A stretch of 64,000 nucleotides of DNA. It comes from Pseudomonas poae (GTDB taxonomy: Bacteria > Pseudomonadota > Gammaproteobacteria > Pseudomonadales > Pseudomonadaceae). The notes below the pieces were generated by a model that saw only the letters and a program-made list of their open reading frames with translations, made no database searches and was not told the origin of the DNA. How positions within the stretch are numbered: position 1 is the stretch's first letter; every line of letters begins with the position of its first letter. Below, piece by piece: positions 10,172 through 21,065 of the stretch. The position numbers and the translations under genes were made by a program. The stretch is from assembly GCA_004000515.1 (NCBI GenBank), contig CP034537.1, positions 5,842,001 to 5,906,000 of the forward strand, read 5' to 3'.

Positions 10172-10974
10172 ATGACTGCAATCGCACCGGACATTGCGTC
10201 CCTTACCCCACACACCTTGCCCGGCGCTCTGGAGATCAAAGGCCTGAGCAAACACTACAGCCTCAAGGGCCAACGCCTTACGGTGCTGGACGGCATCGAC
10301 CTCAAGGTCGCCCCAGGAGAATTCGTCAGCATCGTCGGCCCCAGCGGGTGCGGCAAATCCACCTTGCTGCGACTGATCCTCGGCCTGGACGACGACTACC
10401 AGGGCCAGATCCTCCTCGACGGCCAGCCCGTGGTGGGCACCAGCCTCGACCGAGGCATCGTGTTCCAGGACCACCGCTTGTTCCCTTGGATGACCGTCAG
10501 CCAGAACATCGCCCTGGCCCTGAAAAACCACCGCCTGAGCGCCAAGGCCAAGCAGCAGTTGGTGGACGAGCACATCGCCAAGGTCAACCTCCAAGGCTTT
10601 GCCGACGCCTACCCGCACCAACTCTCAGGCGGCATGGCCCAACGCGCCGCCATCGCCCGCGCACTGATCAATACACCAAAAGTGCTGTTGCTGGACGAAC
10701 CCCTCGGCGCCCTGGATGCGCTGACCCGGGTCTATCTGCAACAGGAACTGCAGCGCATCTGGGTAAAACAGCGCTGCACCGTGATCATGGTCACCCACGA
10801 CATTGAAGAGGCGTTGTACCTAGGCGACCGGGTGATTGTAATGCAGGCAAACCCGGGCAAGATCCGGCGGAAATCGCAGTGGATCTACCGCATCCGAGGG
10901 ATCACCTGTCGCCGCAGCTACATGCGTTGAAGGCGCAATTGCGTGCGGAGTTATTGGGGGAGCATCAGGCCTAA
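10172..10974 (+). CDS. ABC transporter ATP-binding protein (SsuB/TauB-like)
   Basis: About 267 residues. Walker A is GPSGCGKS, the Q-loop is FQDHRLFPW, the signature is LSGGMAQR and Walker B is VLLLDEPLGALD. It is the ATPase of the importer encoded immediately upstream (17-bp gap). A missing G near 10870 ends the open frame early. The restored C-terminus runs to the TAA at 10972 (ending LLGEHQA). Confidence 0.88.
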
Positions 10975-10983
10975 CGATGTTAA

Positions 10984-11080
10984 CCCTGTGGGAGCGGGCT
11001 TGCCCGCGATGGCGGAGGGTCAGCCAATACATCTGTTGACTGATACACCGCTATCGCGGGCAAGCCCGCTCCCACAGGGG
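10984..11080. repeat. REPIN (paired REP sequences)
   Basis: Inverted pair of Pseudomonas REP sequences: CTGTGGGAGCGGGCTTGCCC on the left and its complement on the right, enclosing about 35 bp. It lies between the convergent ATPase and sfnR-like genes and probably also acts as a terminator. Confidence 0.85.
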
Positions 11081-11092
11081 AGTGGTATTGGG

Positions 11093-12169
11093 TCACTCAA
11101 CCTTGGCTGGATAGCCCCCAATCGGCGGCAACTCCCCAATCTTCTCCAACCGCGCCCGCACAATATTGCGGCTGATCCCCAGCAAGCGTCCGGTCTGCAA
11201 CTGGTTGCCATGGCAAAACTGGTACGCCGTGCGAAACACCTGCTCCTCGATATGATCGAAAAGATTATCCAGGTTCTTCTCGAACAAACTGATCAACGCC
11301 GACTCCAGATCCCCGCCAGCCGCAGGTAAAACCTTGGGGCGTCTGGATCTCCTGGCGCACCGCCGCACTCATCTCCACCAAGTGCAAATCCCCTGGCTGG
11401 ATCAACTGCTGGCGGCACACCAGCAACGCGTGATGAATCGTGTTTTCCAGCTCGCGGATATTCCCCGGCCAGTTATGCGCCAACAATTTTCGCTCCGCCT
11501 CCGGGCTCAGTTGCGCGCTGCTGTAGCCCAGGCGCCGGCAGTGCTCGGCGACAAAAAATTCGGTGAGCGGCAGGATATCCCCGGACGCTCACGTAACGGC
11601 GGCAGGCGGATGGTTGCCACGTGCAGCCGGTAAAACAGATCCTCGCGGAAATTGCCCGCCACGACAGCGTCGGCCAGATTGATATTGGTCGCCGCCACCA
11701 GCCGCACATTGATCGGAATCGGCGTACGTGAACCCAGGCGCACCACTTCACGCTCCTGCAACACTCGCAGCAACTTGACCTGCATGCTCAACGGCAAATC
11801 GCCAATTTCATCGAGAAACAAGGTGCCGCCGTTGGCCGCTTCAAACCAGCCAGCCTTGTTCTGGGTAGCACCGGTGAAGGCACCCTTCTCATGGCCAAAC
11901 AACTCGCTTTCCACCAGGGTTTCGGGAAACGCACCGCAGTTGACCGCGACAAAGTTGGCCTGGCTGCGCCGGCTCAAATTGTGGATCTGGCGGGCCACCA
12001 GCTCTTTGCCGGTGCCGGTCTCGCCGATGATCAACGCGTTGGCTTCACTCGGTGCCAGACGCTCGATGCGGTTGAGCAGTTCCTGGGAACGCGGGTCTTT
12101 GAAAACCAGTACGGTGGCCCGAACCGTTTTGCTCAGTTCACGGGCGTTGGGGTGGGTGAGCAATGACAT
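11093..12169 (-). CDS. sfnR: Sigma-54-dependent activator, SfnR-like
   Basis: About 358 residues, an enhancer-binding protein with no N-terminal receiver, GAF or PAS domain. The AAA+ domain begins within about 30 residues. It has Walker A GETGTGKE, the sigma-54 contact GAFTGA, Walker [10 protein letters not shown] and an arginine-finger segment. A Fis-type helix-turn-helix ([21 protein letters not shown]) forms the C-terminus. The layout and start ([12 protein letters not shown]) match SfnR, the activator of dimethyl sulfone use in P. putida. Frameshifts lie near 11582 and 11330. It is the obvious candidate to bind the five CTGCTGC-N4-GCAGCAG sites around it. Confidence 0.8.
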
Positions 12170-12277
12170 CTTACGGTCCTGTTTCCAAAGTACTTGGGCG
12201 CCATATTGAACCAAGCCACATAGATAAAATAATTATTAATTAGTATTTAAATATACCCATCAGGAATAACAAAATAA
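12170..12277 (-). promoter_or_regulatory. AT-rich promoter region of the sfnR-like gene
   Basis: The 108 bp upstream of the activator gene is strongly AT-rich in a GC-rich genome (for example 12221-12255). I see no -24/-12 element facing the activator. It is therefore probably read by sigma-70 and may carry a sulfur-status operator such as a CysB site. That is inference only. Confidence 0.35.
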
Positions 12278-12294
12278 CTGCTGCTGGAGCAGCA
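12278..12294. promoter_or_regulatory. Upstream activator palindrome, site 4
   Basis: CTGCTGC-TGGA-GCAGCA, located between the activator gene and the amidohydrolase operon and 86 bp upstream of the sigma-54 promoter of the latter. Confidence 0.7.
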
Positions 12295-12379
12295 ATCCAT
12301 CAGCAATCGGTCGCTGCTTATTCAGCACAATCCCACCCTCAATTGCGCCAACACCGCTAAAACCGTGGGGTTCGGCGGC

Positions 12380-12395
12380 TGGCATGCATTCTGCG
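12380..12395 (+). promoter_or_regulatory. Sigma-54 promoter of the amidohydrolase operon
   Basis: TGGCATGCATTCTGCG has -24 TGGCA and -12 TGC elements at correct spacing, 41 bp before the ATG at 12436. Confidence 0.7.
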
Positions 12396-12435
12396 TTGTA
12401 GCCCGGTATTCGTCGTTTGACCCCGAGGCTTTTGC

Positions 12436-13783
12436 ATGAAATTGACCCGCCCCCTTCCCGCGCTGCTGGCTGCCCTCTTGGTTGCGCCCCTGGCAAACGC
12501 CGCCGAACTTGACCCACAGCGGCTGAGCCAGTTGGAACAGGACATCCAACGCGCCACCCCGCAACTGATCGAGTTGCGCCATGCCATTCACCAGCACCCC
12601 GAGCTGGGCAATCGCGAATTCGAGACCGCCAAGCGCGTGGCCGAGCGCTTGCGCGAACTGGGGCTGACGGTGCAGACCGACATCGCCCACACCGGCGTGG
12701 TGGGGATACTGCGCGGCGGCAAACCCGGCCCGGTGGTGGCGATCCGCTCCGAGCTGGATGCACTGCCGGTCATCGAGCAAACCGGCTTGCCCTATGCCTC
12801 CACGGTCACCGTGCCTTACAGCGGCAACGATTTCAGCCAGGCCGGCAAGACTGTCGGCGTGATGCATGCCTGTGGCCACGATGCACACATCGCGATTGTG
12901 CTGGGGGTCGCCGAGGTACTCGCCAAGCACAAGGACAGCCTGCCCGGCACGGTCAAATTCATCTTCCAACCCGCCGAAGAAGGCGTGCCTGTAGGCGAGA
13001 AAGGCGGCGCACGGCTGATGATCGAACAAGGCGTGTTGGCCGACCCGGCGCCGGCCGCAATTTTTGGCCTGCATGTGGGGCCGGGGTGTCCGGCTCGCTG
13101 TCGATCAGCCGCCAGCGCACCACGGCGGCGGCGGATACCTTCGTCGCCACAGTGACCGGCGAGCAAACCCACGGCGCCTTCCCCTGGGCCGGCATCGACC
13201 CGATCCCCCTGGCCGCGCAGATCGTCTTGGGCTGGCAAACCATCCCGAGCCGCCAGATGGACCTGGTGGCGTTGCCGGCACCGGTGATCTCGGTAGGCCG
13301 CATCGACGCCGGAGTGCGCAGCAACATCATCCCCGCCCAGGTGCGCCTGGAAGGCACTGTGCGCACCTTGAGCCAGGCCCAGCGTGACGACGTAATCGAA
13401 CGCCTGCGCCGCACCGCCAGCAAAATCGCAGAAAGTGCCGGCGCCAGTGCCAGCATCGAAGTCACTCCCACTTATCCGGCGGGCTACAACAACAGCGCGC
13501 TGGTGGACGCCTGCTGCCCCAACTGAAAGCCTCTTCAAAGCTGCCGGTGGACATCGAGTCCGGGGTGTATGCGGCGGACGACTTCGCCGAGTACTCGCGC
13601 AAGATCCCCGGCGTGTTCTTCGGCCTGGGGGTAACACCCGACGGTATCGACCCGGCACACACCTGGCCCAACCATTCACCCAAATTCCTGGTGGACGACA
13701 ACGCACTGCCCGTCGGCGTGCGGGCGCTGTCGCGCGTGACCCTGGCGTACCTCGCCAACAACGGTTTTGGAGAACAGCCATGA
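12436..13783 (+). CDS. M20-family amidohydrolase, exported
   Basis: About 449 residues; metallopeptidase family M20 (hippurate hydrolase/N-acyl-amino acid deacylase type). An N-terminal signal peptide is cleaved near ANA, so it is probably periplasmic. Metal ligands are seen in HACGHDAH and PAEEG, and the dimerization domain follows (QTHGAFPWAGIDP). Frameshifts lie near 13085 and 13510. The stop overlaps the start of the next gene. Leading an operon with a flavin monooxygenase and binding proteins, it may release an amino-acid-like organosulfur compound from an N-acyl conjugate (inference). Confidence 0.8.
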
Positions 13784-14848
13784 AACTGCCTTACAAACGC
13801 CTGATCGCGGCATTGGCGCTGATCCCAGCGCTAAGTGCCTTTGCGGCCGAGGCGCCCACCAGTGTGCGCATCGGCATTGTCTCGTTCACCCAGGGTGGCA
13901 AGCCGGTGTTCGGCGGCATCCCCGGCCGCGTGATTGAAGAAGGTTGGCTGGAGCAAGAACTGAAAAAGCGCGGGGTCGCCCTGGAGTGGCAAGCGCTGCC
14001 TCACGCCAACGCTGGCCCGCAGATCAACGAAGGATTTTCCAACAACGGCATGGACTTCGCCGTGCGCGGTGACCTGCCCTCGGTAATCGCCTTGGCCGGC
14101 GGTGTACCGGGCAAGCTGGTGGTGCCCGGCGGCAGCGGCAATAACATCTACCTGGTGGTGCCCAAGGACTCGCCGGCGCAGTCGATTGCCGACCTCAAGG
14201 GCAAACGCCTGGCCTTGCACCGTGGCCGCCCGTGGGAGTTTCCGTTCAGCCAATTCCTCGCCAGCCAGGGCCTGGCGCTGAAGGATTTCAAGATCGCCAA
14301 TATCAACCCACAGGTCGGTGCCGCTGCTGTGTCGGCAGGCAAGGTCGATGCGGCCGTGTTGCTCAGCGAGGCCTATCTGCTGGAAGACAAGCAGGTAGGC
14401 CGCGTGCTGTGGTCCAGCAAACAGGGGATGCCGACTGGCGCCTGGCCTCGGACCTGTGGGGCACCGAGCGGTTTGTCGACAACCAGCCGCAACTGACCCA
14501 ACTGGTCGCCACCGCCTGGGTGAAAGCCAGCCAATGGTTGGCCGATGAACACAACGCGGATGAGTACTACCGCTTCTCGTCCCTGGCCGGCACACCGCAA
14601 AGCGTGTTGCGCCGTGACGACCAAGGCGATCCGGTGCCGTGGGTGCAACGCTGGGCACCAAAACCGATGCGCAGTTGCTCAAGCACTTCGCCGCCCTGTC
14701 CCAGTACGCGCTGGACAACCAACTCATCACCAGCAAACCCGACCTCAGCCAATCCCTGGCCACCCGCTTCACCGACCAGGCGATTCGTGACCTGGGCCTG
14801 GCTGACCTGTGGCCCGACCTCAAGGCCCAGGTCCAAAGCACCCGCTAA
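13780..14848 (+). CDS. Periplasmic substrate-binding protein (sulfonate/nitrate/taurine type)
   Basis: About 356 residues with a clear signal peptide (cleavage near AFAAE). This is the SsuA/TauA-like fold, with the family pattern DLKGKRLALHRGRPWEFPF and QVGAAAVSAGKVDAAVL. It is probably the binding protein for the orphan permease-ATPase set at 8621-10974, which has none of its own (inference). Frameshifts lie near 14430 and 14652. The start overlaps the preceding stop (ATGA). Confidence 0.82.
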
Positions 14849-14869
14849 CCCTTTTCAGGAGATCGCTTG

Positions 14870-16052
14870 ATGAGCATCGATTTTTCACCCGCCTGCCCCT
14901 GCACGGCGAAACCCAATTCCTGCCTGGCGACCCGCGCAACCGCGGCGACTGGCAAGCCCCGAAAACAACACCGGCGCGGTCTCGGACTTTGCCGTTGGCG
15001 ACCCGTTCACCTACATCGATTACCTGGGGCAGATTGCCCGCGCGGCCGAGATCAATCGCTTCAGCGGCGTACTGATGGTCAACGCACCGAGTGGCGAAGA
15101 ACCCTGGACCGTGTGCTCATTGCTGGCCCGGGAAACCCGCACGCTGAAGTTCGTCAGTGCGTTCCAGCCGTTCCACTTCTCGCCCTTCGTGGCCGCGCAG
15201 ATGGCGGCGACCTACCAGCGCGCCAGCGGTAATCGCCTGGTGTGGAACATCATCAATGGCGGCTCCGAAGTGATGCAGCGCCAGGTCGGCGACGTCACCG
15301 GCCATGATGACCGTTATGCACGGGCCACCGAGTTCATGGACGTGGTCAAGGGCTACTGGAACAACGAAAGCTTCCACTACGCCGGGCGCTACTACAGCGC
15401 CGAAGGTGGCGGCCTGCGCGGCCCGCAGAAGAAAGCCGAGCTGCCGTTGATCTGCACCGCCGGCTCCTCCGAAGCGGCCCGTGAGTTCGCCGCCAAACAT
15501 GCCGATTACTACCTGATGCGTGCCGAACGGCCGGAAGAAATCCGTGCGCTGATCGAAGATGTGCGCAAACGTGCCGTGGCTCATGGCAACGCCAACCTGC
15601 GCTTCGGCCTGTCGGTGGACGTGGTCACCCGCCCCACCGAAGACGAAGCCCGCGCCGAGGCCCGCCGCTTCTTCGATGAAGGCGTGTCCAAGGGCGTGGT
15701 CCAGCAACTGGCCGCCCACGACGGCCTGCGCTCGGCGCGCAAGCTGGGCTTCGAACACGAGTACGCGCAGAAACAAGCGGCGGGGTTCGATGACTTTTTC
15801 ATCCACCCTAACGTGTGGTCCGGCTTCGGCTACATCGGCGTGCCGCCAGGCGTCGCGTTGGTGGGCAGCTACGCCCAAGTGATCGAACGCATTCACGAGT
15901 ACAACGCGGTGGGCATCGAGTTGTTCTTCCTCGCCGGCTACCCGCACCTGGAGGAGAACTACCGCCTGGGCGAACACATCCTGCCGCACTTCCGCCATCT
16001 GCGGCAGCCAGCGGCGCGTCACCCGGCCCAACCCAACGAACAGGTGGCGTAA
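14870..16052 (+). CDS. LLM-class FMN-dependent monooxygenase (SsuD-like), copy 2
   Basis: About 393 residues; luciferase-like flavin monooxygenase. Core segments are FTYIDYLGQIARAAE, NRLVWNIINGGS and LFFLAGYPHLEE. The start MSIDFF follows an AGGAG site. One T is missing in the run near 14884 and one base near 14960. The stop TAA shares a base with the next ATG, so the genes are coupled. It is expected to oxidize a C-S bond using FMNH2 from a reductase encoded elsewhere. Confidence 0.85.
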
Positions 16053-17631
16053 TGGACCTGACCTCTTTCAGCCGCCGACGCTTCCTCGGCAACAGCCTGA
16101 CCCTGGGCTCCGGCCTGGTACTGGGCAGCAGCCTGCTCAGCGCCTGCGGCGACGGTGCAGCGCCGGTCGCCAAGGCCATCACTGCCCCAGCGGCCCACAG
16201 TATGGCGGACGCCTGCGCCTGGGCGTCATCGATGGCAGCCGCAGCGGCAACCTGGATGCGCACAAACCGGTGGGCAGCGGCATCATTCGTGGCTTTGCGC
16301 TCTACAGCAAACTGTGGGAATGGGACGAGAACATGCTGCCGCGCCTGGCCTTGGCCGAAGAGGCCGAAGTCAGCCCGGATGCGCGCACCTGGACATTGCG
16401 CCTGCACAAGGACCTGGAGTTCCACAACGGCAAGACCATCGACGCCGATGACCTGGTGTTCTCCATCCGCCGCCTCACCGACCCGCAGTTGGCCTCACCC
16501 TACGCCGCGCTGCTGCACTGGATCGACCGTGACAACCTGGAGAAACTCGACGAACGCACCCTGCGCGTACGCTTCAAGGACGGCGCCGGTTTCGTGCCGC
16601 TGCCGGAAACCTGGGTCAACTTCGGCGGCATCGTGCCGGTGGACTACCACCCAGTGACCAACCCCGTGGGCGCAGGCCCCTACAAGCTCAAGAGCTTCAC
16701 CCCGGCCAACGCTCGCTGTTCACCCGCTTCGAGAACTATTACAAGGCCGGCAAACCCTATGCCGATGAGTTGGAGATCATCGACTTCAAGGACCAGACCT
16801 CACGCCTGGCCGCCCTGCAATCCGGGCAGATCGACCTCGCCAACGGCTTGGCCAACGAGCACCTGCGGCTGGTCCAGGCCGACCCGAAATTGCAGGTACT
16901 GACCTCGGTGACCGGCAACTGGCTGACCTTTGACATGAACCTGAGCCAGGCCCCTTCAACGACCCGCGCGTGCGCGAGGCTTTCCGGCTGATGGCCGACC
17001 GTGAAGAACTGGTCGCCCGCGCCCTCAATGGCCAGGGCCGCGTAGCCAACGATCTCTACGCGCCCAACGACCCGACGTTCGACCACAGCATCCCGCAACG
17101 CACCTACAACCTGGAGCGTGCCAAAGCCCTGCTGCGTGAAGCCGGCCACGACCAGTTGAGTGTAGAACTGGTGGCCGACCAGGACAGCGGCGGCGTCGCG
17201 CCCGCGCTGGTGTTCGCCGAACAGGCCAAGCGCGCCGGGGTGGACATCCGCGTACGCCAAGTCGACAGCGCCACCTTCAACGGCCCGCAGTTGACCGAAT
17301 GGCCGTTGAGCACCGGTGGCAGCATCGGCGCGCCATTCCTCACCTGCGGGTTGCACTCCGACGCACCGGTGTCGGTGGCCAACAAGACCCACTTCAGCGA
17401 CCCGCGCTTCGACCAGTTGTTCCTGGAAGCCCTGGCCCAACCCGACCTGGAGAAACGCCGCCTGCTGGTGCACGAGGCGCAACAGATCCAGCATGAAAAG
17501 GCGGCATGTTGATCTGGGGCTACGCCAACCTGCTCGATGGCATCGCCAACCGTGTCGGCGGTGCCCTGGCGGAAAAAACCCTGTTCCCCACCTGGCGCTT
17601 CGACAGCCTGTGGCTCAAGGAGACCGCGTGA
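16052..17631 (+). CDS. Peptide/nickel-type ABC substrate-binding protein (DppA-like), Tat-exported lipoprotein-like
   Basis: About 525 residues of family-5 solute-binding protein. The N-terminus has a twin-arginine motif (SRRRFLGNS) followed by a hydrophobic stretch and LLSACG, which resembles a lipobox, so a Tat-exported lipoprotein is possible. Family segments include TWTLRLHKDLEFHNGKT and NPVGAGPYKLKSF. At least four frameshifts occur, near 16200, 16708, 16955 and 17500. It is followed by a DppB-like permease with GTGA overlap. The other half of the transporter is on the opposite strand (18729-21065). Confidence 0.82.
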
Positions 17632-18578
17632 GTTGGCTGGCACGACGTATGGTGTCCGGGGTCGGCACTGTGTTGTTGATCAGTGTGCTGGTGTTCCTGG
17701 CGGTCCGCTTGCTGCCCTCGGACCCGGCCCGGGTGATTCTCGGCCCGGGAGCGCCCGACGCGTCGTTACAGGCGTTGCGTGAACAGCTGGGGTTGCACTT
17801 GCCGCTGTGGCAGCAATACCTGCAATGGCTGGGCGCAGCACTGAAGGGCGATCTGGGCATCTCGTTGGATTCACAAGTGGCCGTGACCCAATTGCTGGGC
17901 CAGCGGTTCGCCAACTCCCTGGCCCTGCTCGTACCGGTTGCGCTGTGCGACCTGCTGCTGGCCTTGGGGTTGGGCACGCTGTTGGCGCTGTACCGTGATC
18001 GCTGGATCGACCGCCTGACCTTGCCGGTGCTGGTAATGTTCAAGTCATTGCCGGGGTTTGTGCTGGCGATTGCGCTGATCATGCTGTTCGCCACCAGCGT
18101 CTTCACCTGGCTGCCGGCCGTGTCATTGTTGGACCCGGAACGCTCGGCCTTCACCCAGGCCCGCTACTGGGTACTGCCCGTCGCGGCGCTGGTGCTGACG
18201 AGTGCGCCGTACCTGATCCGGTTGGTGCGTGCAGCGATGATCGAGGCGTTGCACAGTGACTATGTGGAAGCCGCCCGCCTGCGCGGCCTGCAACCCTGGC
18301 GCCTGGTACTCGGGCATGCACTGCCCAATGCCGTGCTGCCATTGATCCAGGGGTTGGCGTTGACCCTCAGTGTGTTTTTCAGCAGCACGTTGCTGGTGGA
18401 AATGGCGTTTACCTTTCCGGGCGTGGGCAGCATGCTCAACGACGCGATTCGCCTGCGGGACGTGCCGGTGATTCAAGGGGGGTGAGTGCAATTGCGGCGT
18501 TTGTGGTGGGGGTAAATCTGGTGGCGGACCTGATGGCTACGCTCAGCGTTCCCAAGTTACGCACCCAACGTCTCTGAC
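17628..18578 (+). CDS. ABC transporter permease (DppB-like)
   Basis: About 317 residues. Inner-membrane permease of the dipeptide/oligopeptide importer family: an N-terminal helix (VLLISVLVFLAVRLLP), the LREQLGLHLPLWQQYLQWL segment and the coupling loop EAARLRGLQPWRLVLGHALPNA. GTG start overlapping the upstream stop. One extra G in the run at 18476-18482 creates an early stop; the true C-terminus continues to TGA at 18576. It pairs with DppC-like 20220-21065. Confidence 0.85.
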
Positions 18579-18596
18579 TCAAAACGTACTTGTAGT

Positions 18597-18711
18597 GAGC
18601 GGGCTTGCCCGCGCTGGTGAAGCCGCCCTAAAACCATAGACCTCGGTCTCACTGAAACACCGAGGTGCCTGGGTTTAGGGCGGCTTGCCCCAGCGCGGGG
18701 CTTGCCCGCTC
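18597..18711. repeat. REPIN-like inverted repeat between convergent operons
   Basis: REP-type arms GAGCGGGCTTGCCCGCGCTGG and complement, with an inner pair GCCGCCCTAAA/TTTAGGGCGGC. It occupies the gap between the convergent dppB-like and ATPase genes and likely serves as a two-way terminator. Confidence 0.75.
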
Positions 18712-18728
18712 AAAGGAGCGTCTTGTGT

Positions 18729-20223
18729 TCACGTTGGCGTTGAGTGCGGTGCAGGCCGCGATACCAATCGCCCATCCTTGAGGTCCACCACCCGATCCGC
18801 GATAGCCCGCACCACATTCAGGTCATGGGTGACGAACAATAGCGCCATCCCCTCCTCCTGCAACCCACGCAACAGCGCCAGGATCGACGCTTGCACCGAT
18901 ACATCCAGTGCCGAGGTGATCTCATCGCAAATCAGCAGCCTTGGCTCGCACACCAGTGCCCGGGCAATCGCCACGCGCTGGCGTTCGCCGCCCGACAAAC
19001 TGCCGGGGTAGGCCTCTGCCATTGCCACAGGTAAAGCAACGCGGATCAACGCTTGCTCGATACGTTCGCGCAACGCCGCGCCGCTGAGGCCAAAGAAGTG
19101 CCGCAGCGGCGTGGCCAGGCTTTGCGCCACAGTGTGGCGCGGGTTCAGGCGCGCAGGGGGTTCTGGAAGATGTACTGAATGCGCCGGCGCTGCTCGGCGG
19201 AGCGGCGTGCCAAGTCCAGGCTCAGCCCCTCACCGGCAAATTGCAGGTCGCCGATGACCTCCTGGGCCAAACCGACCAACGCACGCGACACGCTGCTTTT
19301 GCCGGAGCCAGACTCACCCACCAACGCCACGCATTCACCCTGGTGCACCTGCAGGTTCACCCCTCGACCACCTGCCGCCCGGCGTAACTCACCGTCAGCC
19401 CATTGACCGCCAGCAGCAATGCTTGCGACGCAGGCAATGCTGGCGGTCGCGCCGCCAATGTGGCCGCCGCTACCAGCCGCTGGCTATAAGGATGCGAGGG
19501 TTGGCTGAACAATTGCGCCGTCTCGGCACATTCCACTACCCGCCCGGCGTACAGCACCATCACCCGGTCGGCCAGGGACTTGACCACCCCAGGTCATGGG
19601 ACACGTACACCGCCGCCACCCCTGGGTTTTACACAGCTGGCGCAAGGAGGCCAGGAAGCGCGCTTGGGTGGCCACATCCAGCGCCGTGGTCGGCTCGTCC
19701 AACACCACCACTTGCGGGCGCAACAGAAACGCCAAGGCCAGCAATACACGCTGCTGCTGGCCACCGGACAACTGATGGGCAAAGCGTTTGAGAAACCCCT
19801 GGTCATCCGGCAAGCCCACCTGCTCCAGGGTTTCCCTCAGGCGTTGTTGGCGCGCCGCACGGGACAATTGCGGCGCATGGGCCGCCAGGGTTTCGTGCAA
19901 CTGCCTCAGAATACGCAATGCCGGGTTAAGGGCCATCGCCGGGTCCTGGGGGATGTAGGCGATCAACCCGCCACGGGCCTGGCGCAGCGCTTCACCCTTG
20001 AGAGTCAACAGGTCGCTGCCGGCGACGATCACTCGCCCGCCCGTCAACTGCGCGCCCTTGCGCACATGGCCCAGCAATGCGGTGGCCAAGGTGGTTTTGC
20101 CCGAACCGGACTCCCCACCAATCCGAGGATTTCCCCCGCACCCAGTTCGAAATGGATGTCGGCAATCACGTCTTTGCCAGTGTCCAATTGCACCCGCAGC
20201 TGTTCAACGCGCAACGGCTTCAT
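18729..20223 (-). CDS. Fused double ATP-binding protein of a peptide-type ABC importer (DppD-DppF-like)
   Basis: About 500 residues holding two complete ATPase domains in tandem, as in GsiA/YejF. Domain 1 has [17 protein letters not shown] and [12 protein letters not shown]. Domain 2 has [17 protein letters not shown] and [12 protein letters not shown]. The start [11 protein letters not shown] at 20223 overlaps the upstream permease stop. Four or more frameshifts occur, near 20112, 19600, 19362 and 19148, mostly in G-runs. It supplies both ATPases for the divided importer. Confidence 0.85.
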
Positions 20224-21065
20224 GGCGCGAGCTCCAACACGCCGGCGCGCACGCGGCCGATGCCTTCGGCGAGCATGTTGCTGGCATAGGCGAACACACC
20301 GATCAGCAACGCAGGCACCAGCACGGCCCAGGGTTGCAGGATGAGTCCGCCCTGGTTTTCGCTGATCATCAGGCCCCAGTCCGCCGCCGGTGGCGCCACG
20401 CCGTAGCCGAGAAAACTCAGCCCCGACAAGATGCCGATGGCCCAGGTCAACATGCTGCCAAAGTGCACGAGCATGGGCGTGAGGATGTTCGGCAGCACTT
20501 CGCGCAACAACAGGTGCCGACGCGGCAGCCCCATGGCACGCAGCACCTCGATGAACTCCTGTTCGACCACCGCCTGGGTGCTGGCGCGGGTCTGGCGGAT
20601 CATGCCGGGCAGGAAGGCAAAGGCCACTGTCAGCACGATCAACAATGGCTCACGCCCCAACAGCGAGACCACCAGCAGCACCAGGATCAACTCGGGGAAC
20701 GCCAGGGACACATCGGCGCTCCAGCGAATCAGCCGGTCCAGCGGACCACGGGAAAACCCCGCCAGCAGTCCCAGCGCGGCGCCCACCAGCAACGCCAGCA
20801 GCGCAGCGGCCAACGACATCCATACCACGCTCCAACCGCCCACCAGCACCCGCGACAGCACGTCATGCCCGAGGTAGTCGTAACCCAGCGGCGCACTGGC
20901 CGTGGGCGCGCCGTACACCGGCCCGAGCAACTCACTGGCGCCGTGCGGTGCCAGCCACGGCCCGGCCAGCGCCAGGCCGATCACCAGCAGGCTCAAGCCC
21001 GCACCCTGGCGCACTTCTCGATTGGCGGCCAAGGCGCGCCAGGGAAAAGACAGCATGGGGCTCAC
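20220..21065 (-). CDS. ABC transporter permease (DppC-like)
   Basis: Intact 281-residue permease of the peptide importer family. It has the N-terminal OppC-like segment (WLAPHGASELLGPVYG) and LGYDYLGHDVLSRVLVGG, plus the coupling loop EVLRAMGLPRRHLLLREVLPN. GTG start at 21065 overlapping the upstream monooxygenase stop (an ATG lies three codons in). It is the partner of DppB-like 17628-18578 on the opposite strand. Confidence 0.88.
   Translation of the reverse strand: MSPMLSFPWRALAANREVRQGAGLSLLVIGLALAGPWLAPHGASELLGPVYGAPTASAPLGYDYLGHDVLSRVLVGGWSVVWMSLAAALLALLVGAALGLLAGFSRGPLDRLIRWSADVSLAFPELILVLLVVSLLGREPLLIVLTVAFAFLPGMIRQTRASTQAVVEQEFIEVLRAMGLPRRHLLLREVLPNILTPMLVHFGSMLTWAIGILSGLSFLGYGVAPPAADWGLMISENQGGLILQPWAVLVPALLIGVFAYASNMLAEGIGRVRAGVLELAP

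Noticed and set aside
12170..12277. Sigma-54 promoter facing the sfnR-like gene
   Set aside because: The best minus-strand candidate (TGGCTTGGTTCAATA) lacks the invariant GC of the -12 element.
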